Shown: one piece after another, positions 7,454 to 16,709 of the stretch
How the letters are laid out: every line of letters starts with the position of its first letter
Numbering within the stretch: position 1 is the stretch's first letter
Assembly: GCF_000816845.1 (NCBI RefSeq)
Contig: NZ_CP006880.1
Span: forward strand, 1,984,001-2,048,000
Length of the DNA: 64,000 nucleotides
Source of the DNA: Rhizobium gallicum bv. gallicum R602sp
GTDB taxonomy: Bacteria > Pseudomonadota > Alphaproteobacteria > Rhizobiales > Rhizobiaceae
Direction: 5' to 3'
Notes under the pieces: generated by a model
Told to the model about the DNA's origin: nothing
The model's input: only the letters and a program-made list of their open reading frames with translations
The model's database searches: none
Program-made: the position numbers and the translations under genes

Positions 7454-9196
7454 TCAGCCGTAGAGATAGTTCGGAAGCCAAAGTGCCATTCCCGGCCAAA
7501 CATACATGATGACCATGCAAAGGATGACGATCAGCATGTAGGGCATCATACCTGCGAAGATCTGGTTGAGCGTGACGTGCGGCGGTGAAACGCCCTTGAG
7601 ATAGTAAGCCGACATCGCCACCGGCGGCGACAGGAAGGCTGCCTGCAGGTTGACGAAGACGAGGACGCCCCAAAGGATGGGGTCGATATCGAAGTGTCTC
7701 AGCATCGGCAGGAAGATCGGCACGAAGATAATGATGATCTCGGTCCATTCCAGCGGCCAACCGAGAATGAAGATGATCGCCTGCGACAGGATCATGAACT
7801 GCACCGGTGTCAACTCAAGCGCCAGCACCCATTCTTCGATCAGCGCCTGCCCTCCCAGAATGGCGAAAACGGCGGAGAAAAGCGCGGAGCCGACGAAGAG
7901 CCAACAGACCATCGCCGTCGTCTTCGCCGTCAGGAAGACTGCCTCCTTGGTGCGTTTCCAGTTGAGCGTTCTGGCCTGGAATGCCAACAGGAAGGCGCCG
8001 GCCGCGCCAACTGCGGCAGACTCGGTTGCCGTTGTGATACCGAACAGGATGACGGCGAGCACGACGACAGTGAGGAGCGCGAGCGGCATGACGGAGGACA
8101 CCAGAAGCTTTATCACCTGAAGCCGCTCCGCACCCATATTGTAGTAGTAGCGGGAAAGGGCCGCAGCAGCGATTGCTGCAACGAGTGCGAACGACACGTA
8201 GAAGCTCGTCGCCGGGCCATTGACCATGGCCGCGCCCGCGTCTGCAGCCGGCGCTCCGAGCTGCTCCAGCCCTTCGGGGGCTTCCGCCTCGCCTGCGGCC
8301 TGCGGGTGGATAACAACATACCACCACACCATCAGCAGTGTGAATGCAGTCAAGGAGAAGGGCACGAGGGCTGCACAGAAATTCTTGAAGAGCGTCCAGT
8401 AGGTGAGCCGTCCCTCAGCCGTTTCGAGTGCCATCGCCTTCGATGGCGAGCTCAATGCACGAAGAAGACCGAGCATCATGTTTTGCGAATAGGCCGCCTG
8501 AAGACTGCGCATCCAGCTTGCCACCGGAACCCGTGTCTGGTCCTCCGGCAAGGCGGGAGCGACTTTCGGATTGATCGCCGCCCAGGTGAGAATATAGGCG
8601 AGATAGAGGAACGCCAGGAAGAAACCCGGAAACATCGTCGCAGCGTAGAGCTTGACCACGGACTGGCCAGCAACCGCCGCATAGACAATGATCATCACCG
8701 AGGGCGGGATCAGGATGCCGAGCGTACCGCCAGCGGTAATGACGCCGGAGGCAAGCTTCACGTCATAGCCCGCTCGCAACATCGGGCTCATAGCGATCAC
8801 CCCCATCAGCACGACGACGGCGCCGACGAGACCGCTCGCAATCCCCCAGAACGTGCACACGATCAGGGTTGCCACGGCAAGCGACGCGGGAACGCGCCGG
8901 AACGACAGCTGGATGCTGTAGAACATCTTGTCGACCAGCGCGCCGCGCTCCATCACGTAACCCATCAAGACGAAGAGCGGGATGGAGATCAAGACGTCGT
9001 TGGTCATTGCCCCGTAGGTGCGCTGAACCATCAGATCGAAGACGCGATTGTCGATCCAGTGTTCGGCGGGATTATAAAAGGCGTAGAATCCGAAGAGCAT
9101 GCCGAGCCCCATCAGCGTAAAGGCCGTCGGGAAACCCATCATGATGACGACCACGATGAGCATCAGCATCGTCATTCCAAGGAACGGATCGCTCAC
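7454..9196 (-). CDS. dctM: TRAP transporter large permease (DctM type), long form
   Basis: This is the large inner-membrane subunit of a tripartite ATP-independent periplasmic transporter, which uses an ion gradient to import organic acids. It has 580 residues with about a dozen hydrophobic segments. The typical core motif [20 protein letters not shown] is near residue 155. Family members of about 430 residues are usual. Here a stretch of roughly 150 residues (about 215-365) is inserted, with two extra hydrophobic segments around a polar Ala/Gly/Glu-rich loop. Such long forms exist in the DctM family. The first codons overlap the end of dctQ in an ATGA. The substrate is not evident. Confidence 0.9.
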   Translation of the reverse strand: MSDPFLGMTMLMLIVVVIMMGFPTAFTLMGLGMLFGFYAFYNPAEHWIDNRVFDLMVQRTYGAMTNDVLISIPLFVLMGYVMERGALVDKMFYSIQLSFRRVPASLAVATLIVCTFWGIASGLVGAVVVLMGVIAMSPMLRAGYDVKLASGVITAGGTLGILIPPSVMIIVYAAVAGQSVVKLYAATMFPGFFLAFLYLAYILTWAAINPKVAPALPEDQTRVPVASWMRSLQAAYSQNMMLGLLRALSSPSKAMALETAEGRLTYWTLFKNFCAALVPFSLTAFTLLMVWWYVVIHPQAAGEAEAPEGLEQLGAPAADAGAAMVNGPATSFYVSFALVAAIAAAALSRYYYNMGAERLQVIKLLVSSVMPLALLTVVVLAVILFGITTATESAAVGAAGAFLLAFQARTLNWKRTKEAVFLTAKTTAMVCWLFVGSALFSAVFAILGGQALIEEWVLALELTPVQFMILSQAIIFILGWPLEWTEIIIIFVPIFLPMLRHFDIDPILWGVLVFVNLQAAFLSPPVAMSAYYLKGVSPPHVTLNQIFAGMMPYMLIVILCMVIMYVWPGMALWLPNYLYG

Positions 9197-9858
9197 GTTT
9201 CGATATCTCCCCCCATTCCCCGTTGACGCGCTGCCCTGTCTAGGTCGTGGGCACGCTCGATCGCTGCCTCGCGCGTCTTTGCGTCTACGTGCTCGCTTTG
9301 CGCAAGCTGCTCGGCAACAACGTCAATCTCCTCCACGTCCTTGAGCCGGGCCGGCCACTCGCCGGTCCTCAGGCAGACGATGCAGCGAAGGATTTCGGCA
9401 AGCCCCTGCAGCATGACGAGCGCGCCCGCTACCGGAATGACCGTCTTGAAGTAATAGATCGGCGGGCCTTCTGCGGTCACCGTCGAATGCTCGCCGATCC
9501 GCCAGGAAAGCGCGGCATAGTCATAGCCGGCATAAACGAGGGCGGCGACGCCAGGCAGGAAGAAGAGGACGTAAAGGACGAGATCGAGCCCAGCCTGGAT
9601 CCGGGGCCTTAGCGAGCTATAAAGAAAATCGCCGCGCACATGCGCATTCTGCGCCAGCGCGTAGGCTCCGGCGAGCATAAACAGGGTACCATAGAACATG
9701 TTGCTGGCGTCGAAGATCCACGCCGTCGGCATGTTCAGGATGTAACGCTTGAACACCTCGACGCAAACCAGCGTCATCAGGCCGATGATGAGCCAGGCCG
9801 AAGCTTTTCCGACCCACACGCTGACTGCATCCACCCTGAGCAGAAAATGCTGAACGTT
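9193..9858 (-). CDS. dctQ: TRAP transporter small permease (DctQ type)
   Basis: This is the small membrane subunit that pairs with DctM. Four hydrophobic helices are visible, including SAWLIIGLMTLVCVEVFKRY and the conserved AYALAQNAHVRGDFLYSSL. The C-terminal 50 residues form a charged cytoplasmic tail. An open frame reaches ATG 9903, but that codon lies inside a strong hairpin. GTG 9858 follows GGGGG and puts the N-terminus at VNVQHFLLRVDAVSVW, which fits the family better. Its stop overlaps the dctM start (9193-9196). It sits between dctP and dctM. Confidence 0.87.
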   Translation of the reverse strand, partial: NVQHFLLRVDAVSVWVGKASAWLIIGLMTLVCVEVFKRYILNMPTAWIFDASNMFYGTLFMLAGAYALAQNAHVRGDFLYSSLRPRIQAGLDLVLYVLFFLPGVAALVYAGYDYAALSWRIGEHSTVTAEGPPIYYFKTVIPVAGALVMLQGLAEILRCIVCLRTGEWPARLKDVEEIDVVAEQLAQSEHVDAKTREAAIERAHDLDRAARQRGMGGDIET

Positions 9859-9893
9859 CACGCGTGCCCCCGGGAAAGAGCATATCCTCACTG

Positions 9894-9928
9894 CAAGCAT
9901 CACCGGGGCTCCTGCCCGGTGATGCTTG
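9894..9928 (-). terminator. Strong intercistronic hairpin between dctP and dctQ
   Basis: CAAGCATCACCGGG (9894-9907) pairs perfectly with CCCGGTGATGCTTG (9915-9928) around a seven-base loop. No U-run follows on the minus strand, so it is more likely an mRNA-stabilising or partial-termination element after the binding-protein gene than a full terminator. Confidence 0.75.
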
Positions 9929-9937
9929 AATCATAGG

Positions 9938-11080
9938 TCAGAGTTCCTTTGCCACCCCTTTTGGTCCGAAGTAGTGATCAAAGACCAAACGCCGGCCGAC
10001 GACGGTGTCCTGCTCCCATCGCGTTGCCCGCTCCGCAAAGGCGATCTGCGATTGAAGAATCTCCTTGAACAGCGGGTTTTCGCCGGCCTTCTTCTTCACC
10101 ACCTCGTCGTAGACCTCCAGTTGCCTTTTCAGGATCGCCTCCGGCGTCTTGTAGAACTTCACCTTGTCGGTCGTCTGCATCTCGACATAGTCTTTCGAAT
10201 AGCGGTCGATGGCCTTCCAGGCCATGTCCTGAGACGCCGCCTCCACGGCATTGGTGATGATTGCCTTCATCTGTTCGGGCAGGCCGTCATACTTGGTCTT
10301 GTTGAACATGACCTCGAATTGCTCGGCATTCTGGTGGTAGCTTTGCAGCATGCAGATTTTCGAAACGTCTGGAAAACCGAGGACGCGGTCGGATGAGGCA
10401 TTGTTGAACTCGGCCGCGTCAAGCAGACCACGGTCAAGCGCCGCGACGATCTCGCCGCCCGGCAAAGCGTTGACCGCCGCCCCAAGACCGGTGAACACGT
10501 CGATCGAAATGCCGACCGTGCGGAATTTCAGGCCCTCGATATCCTCGGCTTTGGCGACCGGCTTCTTGAACCAGCCGAGCGGTTGTGTCGGCATCGGACC
10601 ATAGGGAAACGAAACGACGTTCGCGCCGATCGATTCGTAAAGCTTGGCGAGCAGCTCCTTGCCGCCGCCATATTTATGCCAGGCAAGCAGCATGTTGGCA
10701 TCCATCGCAAAGCCTGGACCCGAGCCCCAAAGCGCCAGTGCCGTCTGTTTGCCGTAATGATAGACAAGCACGCCGTGGCCGCCGTCGAGCGTCCCCTGGG
10801 AGACCGCATCGAGCAGGCCGAAGGCCGGCACAACGGCACCCGCCGGCAGTACCTCGATCTTGAGATCCCCGCCGGTCATGTCGTTGACCTTCTGTGCAAA
10901 ATCGAGTGCGAACTCGTGAAAGATATCCTTGGAAGGCCAGGTGCTCTGCCAGCGCATGTTGACCGGCCCCTGCGCCTTGACGACGCTTGGCGCCGCCATC
11001 ATCGCGGCGCCGGCCATGGCTGCGCCGCTTAGGAATCTACGACGCGACGTTTTCCTCTCGACCTGGGTTCTGCGTTTCAT
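9938..11080 (-). CDS. dctP: TRAP transporter periplasmic solute-binding protein (DctP type)
   Basis: This is the periplasmic receptor of the TRAP system, 380 residues. The N-terminus has a twin-arginine-type signal, SRRRFLSGAAMAGAAMMAAP, ending near VKAQ. The mature part shows the DctP fold with LLDAVSQGTLDGGHG and FRTVGISIDVFTGLGA, where the conserved Arg normally binds the ligand carboxylate. ATG 11080 was chosen because GGGAGGA lies five bases upstream and the Tat motif follows directly; the frame extends further to 11167 without a site. It is the first gene of the operon dctP-dctQ-dctM. The ligand is probably a monocarboxylate or dicarboxylate. Confidence 0.9.
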   Translation of the reverse strand: MKRRTQVERKTSRRRFLSGAAMAGAAMMAAPSVVKAQGPVNMRWQSTWPSKDIFHEFALDFAQKVNDMTGGDLKIEVLPAGAVVPAFGLLDAVSQGTLDGGHGVLVYHYGKQTALALWGSGPGFAMDANMLLAWHKYGGGKELLAKLYESIGANVVSFPYGPMPTQPLGWFKKPVAKAEDIEGLKFRTVGISIDVFTGLGAAVNALPGGEIVAALDRGLLDAAEFNNASSDRVLGFPDVSKICMLQSYHQNAEQFEVMFNKTKYDGLPEQMKAIITNAVEAASQDMAWKAIDRYSKDYVEMQTTDKVKFYKTPEAILKRQLEVYDEVVKKKAGENPLFKEILQSQIAFAERATRWEQDTVVGRRLVFDHYFGPKGVAKEL

Positions 11081-11316
11081 TACTTCCTCCCGAAACATGG
11101 GCTTTTCTCGCCCTTTGATGAGCGGGATGAGGAAAGGGCATGCCGTGTCCGCCCGCATCCCGTTCATGATCTAGGTTCTTAACTTCAGATAATACTCCTC
11201 AACGAGCCCCAAGCAAAGATTGCAGAAATGGACACTTGAGCAGTTCCTCAAATCCGCACGACTCATCGAAGGAAAACAGGCGATCGGGAAGGTGGTTTGT
11301 GAATATCCGCCCAATT

Positions 11317-12240
11317 CTAGAAAGGGGAATCCTCAGCCTTTGCGAGCATCCGGCGGCCACGGCGGAAGTCGATGATCGTATGCCAGAGCACGGCAGCCAG
11401 GATGACTGCACCGCCCAAGAACGTGGCGGCCGGCGGTTGTTCGGCAAAAAACAGCCAGACCCAGAAGGGTGTCAGAATGATTTCCATGGTGCCGAGAAGG
11501 GCAGCTTCGGCCGGCGGCATACGTCGTGCACCCGCAAGGAACAGAACCAGCGCAATGGAGAAATTCGTAGCCCCGAATGCCGCAAGCACGACCCAGTTGT
11601 GAAGATCAAGGGAACCGACCGAACCGAAAGGTGCAAAGAGGATCAGGGTGAGAAACGCACTGACGATGGTCGGGGGAAGGCTTGGCACATCGGGATTGAT
11701 GCGGGGAATGATGATGACAAGGGCAAATGAGACGGTCATTCCGAGCGCCAGAAGGTCGCCAGTTCCTGTGCCGCCGCCGATTGAAGAGGCCACGATGACC
11801 GCCACTCCCGAGAAACACACGCCCCCGGCAACGAGGGTTCGCCTTGCGACTTTCTCCTTCAGGATCAGCCAGCCGAAGAGGGCGGCAATGAAGGGCGCGG
11901 TGGCGTAGATCATCGTGACGTTCGCAACGCTGGTCATAAAAAGTGCGCCGATGAAGCAGGCCTGACTGAAGGTTTGACATCCAATCATCGCAAGACCCGA
12001 GGGATGGAAGACCGAGCGCCATTGACGCCTGGAAAAGCCGCCTTCCAGGAAGAGGCTCGGAACCAGGAGAAAAAGACCGCCGAACAGCGAGCGCCAGGCG
12101 ATCGTCGTCCACACATCGACGGTCAAGAGCCGCGAATAGAGCCCACTTGCGCTCCAGGCAAGAGTCGCGGCGACCACAAAAGCAATGCCTTTTTCGTGCT
12201 CGCTGAGCGCCAACGATCGCGCCTGAAGGTGGATGGTCAT
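11317..12240 (-). CDS. EamA/DMT-superfamily transporter
   Basis: This is a 307-residue inner-membrane protein with ten predicted hydrophobic helices arranged as two EamA repeats (about residues 18-145 and 160-290). Such proteins export metabolites or amino-acid derivatives. Recognisable parts are VAATLAWSASGLYSRLL and the second-repeat ALLGTMEIILTPFWVWLFF. It is transcribed divergently from the adjacent LysR gene with a 110-base shared promoter region, a layout often seen when the LysR protein controls the exporter. The substrate is unknown. About 236 bases between its stop and dctP hold no gene I can support. Confidence 0.88.
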   Translation of the reverse strand: MTIHLQARSLALSEHEKGIAFVVAATLAWSASGLYSRLLTVDVWTTIAWRSLFGGLFLLVPSLFLEGGFSRRQWRSVFHPSGLAMIGCQTFSQACFIGALFMTSVANVTMIYATAPFIAALFGWLILKEKVARRTLVAGGVCFSGVAVIVASSIGGGTGTGDLLALGMTVSFALVIIIPRINPDVPSLPPTIVSAFLTLILFAPFGSVGSLDLHNWVVLAAFGATNFSIALVLFLAGARRMPPAEAALLGTMEIILTPFWVWLFFAEQPPAATFLGGAVILAAVLWHTIIDFRRGRRMLAKAEDSPF

Positions 12241-12350
12241 GCGGGCTGCCTTGGGAAAGACTGAAGCGACACGATCTGTGTGCGCCCGTAATTGACATCA
12301 GGCAAACGAATAGTAGAGATGTCTGCCATCGGATTTCTTTGTGGCTGCCC

Positions 12351-13226
12351 ATGCGTGAACCAATTGAAAGCGACCTGCTGCGGACATTTCTGGTTGTGAC
12401 CGAAACGTCGAACTTTTCGGCCGCCGCTCAGCGCATCGGCCGAACCCAGTCGGCTGTCAGCGCTCAGGTGAAACGACTAGAGGACACGATCGGCGAAGCG
12501 CTTTTCGAAAGAGGCGCGCGCGGCGTTGCACTGACAGGCGCTGGGACGCAGCTCCTTCCCTATGCTCGACGGGTGATCGACCTTCTGAATGAGGCAACGG
12601 CGACGATCCGGACCAAGCCGCTGGACGGGCCTGTTCGCATCGGTATCCCCGAAGAATATAGTCAGACCGTATTGCCGGCCGCACTTGCTGCATTCTCCGT
12701 GCGCCACCCGGCCGTCGAGGTGACGATCTCTTGCGATTACACATCCCATAATCTCGCAGCGCTCGAACGCGACGAACTCGACCTCGCCGTCGTCTTCGAC
12801 TGGAGCAATCAGATCAACGGCGAGGTACTTTGCATCGACCCTACGGTTTGGGTGACCTCGCTGGTGCATCGGTTGCACGATGCCGATCCGCTACCGATCG
12901 CAATTTACAGAAATTCGACCTGGTGCCGCGATTTCGCACTTCGTTCGCTGGAGCAGCACGGCCGCAGATACCGCATTGCCGTCATTGCCGATACGAGTTC
13001 CGGACTGAAGAACGCGGTCGCCGCCGGGCTTGCGGTAACCACGCTCTCCCGTAGCAACATCCCGCCCGGATGCCGGGAACTGACAAGTGCTGATGGCTTT
13101 CCGCTGGTCGATTCATCCCGGGTCGTATTGCGCCGCAGCCGGCATCATTCCACCGCGGCGATCCAGGAACTGGCCGAAAGGGTGCGGGAGGCCTTCCAGC
13201 CTATGGCCGCTCTTGCGCCAACATGA
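12351..13226 (+). CDS. LysR-family transcriptional regulator
   Basis: This 291-residue regulator has the N-terminal winged helix at residues about 5-64 (LLRTFLVVTETSNFSAAAQR, RTQSAVSAQVKRLEDTIGEA) followed by a periplasmic-binding-like effector domain. ATG 12351 gives the usual N-terminal length; GTG 12339 adds four residues. It is divergent from the EamA exporter, which is its likely target. Its 3' end overlaps the convergent GlxA-type regulator by 26 bases. Confidence 0.9.
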   Translation: MREPIESDLLRTFLVVTETSNFSAAAQRIGRTQSAVSAQVKRLEDTIGEALFERGARGVALTGAGTQLLPYARRVIDLLNEATATIRTKPLDGPVRIGIPEEYSQTVLPAALAAFSVRHPAVEVTISCDYTSHNLAALERDELDLAVVFDWSNQINGEVLCIDPTVWVTSLVHRLHDADPLPIAIYRNSTWCRDFALRSLEQHGRRYRIAVIADTSSGLKNAVAAGLAVTTLSRSNIPPGCRELTSADGFPLVDSSRVVLRRSRHHSTAAIQELAERVREAFQPMAALAPT

Positions 13227-14193
13227 TGCGACGGCGAAGGCGTCGCCGGGTGTCGGAGGGGCTTTCGGAGAAGCTTGCCCGGTAGCTCCGGGCAAAGGCG
13301 GAAGCCGAATTGAAGCCGGTTGCGGCGGCGATATCGGCAAAAGATGCCTTGGTCTCGATCACCTTGCGACGGGCAGCATTCAACCGCAACGCCAGATAGT
13401 GCACGTGCGGCGGCGCTCCAATGCTCTCCTGAAAGAGCCCCTGCAGATGGCGCGCGCTGATGCCGACGCGGCGCGCAATCCTGGCCAGAACCAAAGGCTG
13501 CTCGATGTTGTCTTCCATCAACCGGATCGCGTGAGCGACACGCGGATCGCGCATCCGCAAACTGACAGTCGATGGAGAAAGCTCGTGCTCGGAATGGAAA
13601 TCTGCTTGTTCGTAGCTGAAGAGCCGGCTGACCTCTAGCGCCAGCGAATAGCCTTGCCGCTGCCGGATCACCTCGAGCATCAGATCGACGGTCGGCAATG
13701 AGCCGGCAGTGGTCAGCCGCTTGCCATCGATGACGAAGCGCTCCCTTGAGGCACGAACATAAGGGTAGGCGAGCGCGAAATCTTCGAAATCCTCCCAATG
13801 AATAGTCGCAGAATACCCATCAAGAAGGCTTGCTTCGGCAAGCAGCCACGTGCCGGATTCGATGCCGGCAATCATCGTTCGGTAGCGAGTAGCCTGCGAG
13901 AGCTGCATCTTCAGCGCCGGAGTGGCGCTTTGCCGCCAGTTGTAGCTTGCGAGCACGAAGAGCGGCGCCGTATCGGCCGTTGCCTTGAAGGGCGCGCAGG
14001 CGGGAACCGGGATGTCGCTCGTGGTTGGAGCCGGATCGCCATCCACGGTCAATAGACGCCAGCGATAGATCTCGCTGCCGGAAATGCGGTTGGCGCCTCG
14101 CAACGGCTCGATCACCGAGGCGATCAGGATCAGGTTCGTTTCCGGCAAAATCAGAAGGTCGATATCGAGCCGTTGTGTCGATCGCGCCAGCAT
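13201..14193 (-). CDS. GlxA-type AraC-family regulator, likely carnitine-responsive (CdhR-like)
   Basis: This 330-residue protein joins an N-terminal DJ-1/PfpI-like amidotransferase fold (LDIDLLILPETNLILIASVI onward) to a C-terminal AraC double helix-turn-helix (VGISARHLQGLFQESIGAPP, FADIAAATGFNSASAFARSY). The GlxA subfamily includes CdhR of Pseudomonas, which activates carnitine dehydrogenase genes. It is divergent from the BKACE-carnitine dehydrogenase operon, which supports that role. ATG 14193 was chosen over 14226 because residues MLARSTQRLDIDLLIL fit the family N-terminus. The ligand is inferred from context. Confidence 0.85.
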   Translation of the reverse strand: MLARSTQRLDIDLLILPETNLILIASVIEPLRGANRISGSEIYRWRLLTVDGDPAPTTSDIPVPACAPFKATADTAPLFVLASYNWRQSATPALKMQLSQATRYRTMIAGIESGTWLLAEASLLDGYSATIHWEDFEDFALAYPYVRASRERFVIDGKRLTTAGSLPTVDLMLEVIRQRQGYSLALEVSRLFSYEQADFHSEHELSPSTVSLRMRDPRVAHAIRLMEDNIEQPLVLARIARRVGISARHLQGLFQESIGAPPHVHYLALRLNAARRKVIETKASFADIAAATGFNSASAFARSYRASFSESPSDTRRRLRRRIMLAQERP

Positions 14194-14296
14194 GGACTCT
14201 CCACGATTTTGCCGAAACTGTATCACCTAGTTCCGTTAATGCAAAGCAATGGGCGGAGCTTTGCCGCGTAATGCTCTCAATACGAGGGAGAACAAA

Positions 14297-15199
14297 ATGC
14301 CTCTTGTGATGAACCGCGATGTCTTCATCACCTGTGCCGTGACCGGCGCCGGCGATACGGTCTCGAAATCCAGCCACGTTCCCGTTACTCCCAAGCAGAT
14401 CGCGGATTCCGCGATCGATGCCGCCAAGGCTGGGGCGGCAGTCGTTCACTGCCATGTCCGCGATCCGGACACCGGTGCCGCAAGCCGACGCAACGACCTC
14501 TACAAGGAAGTCACCGATCGCATCCGCTCCGCCGAGATCGATGTCGTGCTCAATCTGACGGCCGGCATGGGCGGCGACCTGATTTTCGGCAATGTCGAAA
14601 CGCCTCTGCCCCTCAACCCAAAAGGGACCGACATGGCGGGCGCCAGCGAGCGTGTCAGCCATGTCGGCGAATGCCTGCCGGAAATCTGCACGCTCGACTG
14701 CGGGACCATGAACTTCAGTCTCGGCGACTATGTCATGACCAATACGCCAGGCATGCTGCGCGCGATGGCGAAAAAGATGACCGATCTCGGTGTGCGGCCA
14801 GAAATCGAGGCCTTCGATACCGGCCATCTCTGGTTCGCCAAACAGCTTGCCGACGAAAGCCTGATCGAGGACCCGGTGCTGATCCAGCTCTGCATGGGTA
14901 TCCCATGGGGAGCGCCGGACGATCTCAATACCTTCATGGCGATGGTCAACAACGTGCCGCAGAGCTGGACCTTTTCGGCCTTCTCGATCGGCCGCAACGC
15001 CATGGCCTATCCGGCAGCGGCTATTCTCGCCGGCGGAAACGTCCGTGTCGGCCTGGAAGACAATCTCTATGCCGGCAAGGGCAGGCTTGCGACCAATGCC
15101 CAGCTTGTCGAAAAGGCAGTCCAGGTGGTCGAAGGCATGGGCGCGCGTATCATCGGACCGGAAGAGGTCCGAAAGAAGCTTAAACTGACGAAGCGCTGA
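14297..15199 (+). CDS. BKACE-family beta-keto acid cleavage enzyme (dehydrocarnitine cleavage enzyme)
   Basis: This Zn-dependent enzyme (300 residues) of the former DUF849/BKACE family cleaves 3-dehydrocarnitine with acetyl-CoA, giving acetoacetate and betainyl-CoA. The metal-binding HxH is in AAVVHCHVRDPDTGAASRRN and the conserved GNVRVGLEDNLYAGKG carries the third ligand Glu. ATG 14297 has GGGAG seven bases upstream. The neighbouring carnitine dehydrogenase makes its substrate, which is why I prefer dehydrocarnitine over 3-keto-5-aminohexanoate, the founding substrate of the family. It is the first gene of a tight plus-strand operon. Confidence 0.9.
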   Translation: MPLVMNRDVFITCAVTGAGDTVSKSSHVPVTPKQIADSAIDAAKAGAAVVHCHVRDPDTGAASRRNDLYKEVTDRIRSAEIDVVLNLTAGMGGDLIFGNVETPLPLNPKGTDMAGASERVSHVGECLPEICTLDCGTMNFSLGDYVMTNTPGMLRAMAKKMTDLGVRPEIEAFDTGHLWFAKQLADESLIEDPVLIQLCMGIPWGAPDDLNTFMAMVNNVPQSWTFSAFSIGRNAMAYPAAAILAGGNVRVGLEDNLYAGKGRLATNAQLVEKAVQVVEGMGARIIGPEEVRKKLKLTKR

Positions 15200-15206
15200 G
15201 GGCCGG

Positions 15207-16709
15207 ATGATAAAGATCAACAAGGCAGCCTGCATAGGCGGCGGCGTCATCGGCGGCGGATGGATTGCTCGCTTCCTTCTCGCCGGTATCGACGTTGACG
15301 TCTTCGATCCACATCCTGACGCGCGCCGCATCATCGGCGAGGTCCTCGCCAATGCCGAACGGGCCTATGCGATGCTGACAGGCGCACCGCTGCCAAAACG
15401 CGGCAAGTTGACCTTCTGCGGCAGCTTGGAAGAAGCCGTCGTCGATGCCGACTGGATCCAGGAAAGCGTGCCCGAACGGCTCGACTTGAAGCGTAGCGTC
15501 TTAGCCCAGATCGACGCGGCAGCGCGACCGGACGCCTTAATTGGCTCGTCGACGTCGGGCCTGCTGCCGACCGATCTTCAGCAGGACATGCAGTATCCGG
15601 AACGCCTCTTCGTCGCCCATCCCTATAATCCGGTCTATCTCCTGCCGCTGGTCGAGATCGTCGGCGGTGAGAAGACGGCGATGGCGACGATCAAGGCCGC
15701 GATGGAAAAATTGCCGCCGATTGGCATGAAGGGCGTTCACATCGCCAAGGAGATCGAGGCTTTTGTCGGCGACCGCCTTCTCGAGGCGCTGTGGCGCGAA
15801 GCCCTCTGGTTGATCCATGATGATATCTGCACAGTCGAGACGCTTGACGACGTGATCCGCTATTCCTTCGGCCTGCGCTGGGCACAGATGGGTCTCTTTG
15901 AGACCTATCGGATTGCAGGTGGCGAGGCTGGCATGCGCCACTTCCTCCAACAGTTCGGTCCGTGCCTCGCATGGCCCTGGACGAAGCTCACCAATGTCGT
16001 CGATCTTGACGACGCGCTCGTCGAAAAGATCGGCCAGCAGTCCGATGAGCAGGCAGCTGGCCGTTCCATTCGTGAGCTCGAACGAATTCGCGACGAAAAT
16101 CTCGTCGGTATCCTTCAGGCCCTGAAGGGGTCCAATGACGGCAAGGGCTGGGGTGCTGGAAAGCTGCTTAAGGAGTTCGAGCACTCGCTTTGGGCAGCGG
16201 GCGGAAAGACGAAGGCATCATCCGATCTCTCGCAACCGCTGCGACTGATCGAAACCACGGTCAGCCCCGCCTGGGTCGACTATAATGGCCATATGACCGA
16301 GCACCGTTACCTGCAGGTTTTCGGCGACACTTCGGATGCCCTCTTGCGCCTCATCGGTGTTGATCTCGCTTATGTTGAGGCGGGGCAAAGCTATTATACG
16401 GTGGAGACCCATATCCGCCATCTCGCACAGGCCAAGCTCGGTCAGGCGATCCACGCAACCTGTCAGGTGCTTTCCGTCGATGAAAAGCGGTTGCAGGTGT
16501 TCCACACGATCCACGACACGGCGGCTGGCGAGGCGATTGCGACCGCCGAGCACATGTTGGTGCATGTCGACACAAGGGCCGGCAAAGCGATACCCGCCGC
16601 AGCTGGGGTGCTTGAGAAAGCCGGGTCCATCGCCGCTGCCCATGCCGCTCTCCCCCGTCCTGAAGGAGCCGGCCGCCACGTCGGTCAGAAGCGTTGGGGT
16701 ACGTCATGA
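15207..16709 (+). CDS. lcdH: L-carnitine 3-dehydrogenase fused to betainyl-CoA thioesterase
   Basis: This is a two-domain protein of 500 residues. Residues about 1-320 form a 3-hydroxyacyl-CoA-dehydrogenase-like enzyme that oxidises L-carnitine to 3-dehydrocarnitine with NAD. They show the Rossmann motif CIGGGVIGGGWIARFLLAG and the family signature VAHPYNPVYLLPLVEIVGG. Residues about 345-485 are a hot-dog thioesterase (VDYNGHMTEHRYLQVFGDTS, YTVETHIRHLAQAKLG) that would release glycine betaine from betainyl-CoA. Such fusions are known from rhizobial carnitine catabolism. It starts seven bases after the BKACE stop and overlaps the next gene by ATGA. Confidence 0.92.
   Translation: MIKINKAACIGGGVIGGGWIARFLLAGIDVDVFDPHPDARRIIGEVLANAERAYAMLTGAPLPKRGKLTFCGSLEEAVVDADWIQESVPERLDLKRSVLAQIDAAARPDALIGSSTSGLLPTDLQQDMQYPERLFVAHPYNPVYLLPLVEIVGGEKTAMATIKAAMEKLPPIGMKGVHIAKEIEAFVGDRLLEALWREALWLIHDDICTVETLDDVIRYSFGLRWAQMGLFETYRIAGGEAGMRHFLQQFGPCLAWPWTKLTNVVDLDDALVEKIGQQSDEQAAGRSIRELERIRDENLVGILQALKGSNDGKGWGAGKLLKEFEHSLWAAGGKTKASSDLSQPLRLIETTVSPAWVDYNGHMTEHRYLQVFGDTSDALLRLIGVDLAYVEAGQSYYTVETHIRHLAQAKLGQAIHATCQVLSVDEKRLQVFHTIHDTAAGEAIATAEHMLVHVDTRAGKAIPAAAGVLEKAGSIAAAHAALPRPEGAGRHVGQKRWGTS

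Noticed and set aside
7694..9226. 510-codon open frame on the plus strand opposite dctM
   Set aside because: It is antisense to a clear membrane protein and its residues (Arg/His/Asp/Glu-rich, no hydrophobic core) are what the complement of transmembrane codons gives.
13820..15352. 510-codon minus-strand frame across the GlxA regulator and the BKACE gene
   Set aside because: It runs antisense through the BKACE gene and out of frame through the regulator; no domain or start signal.
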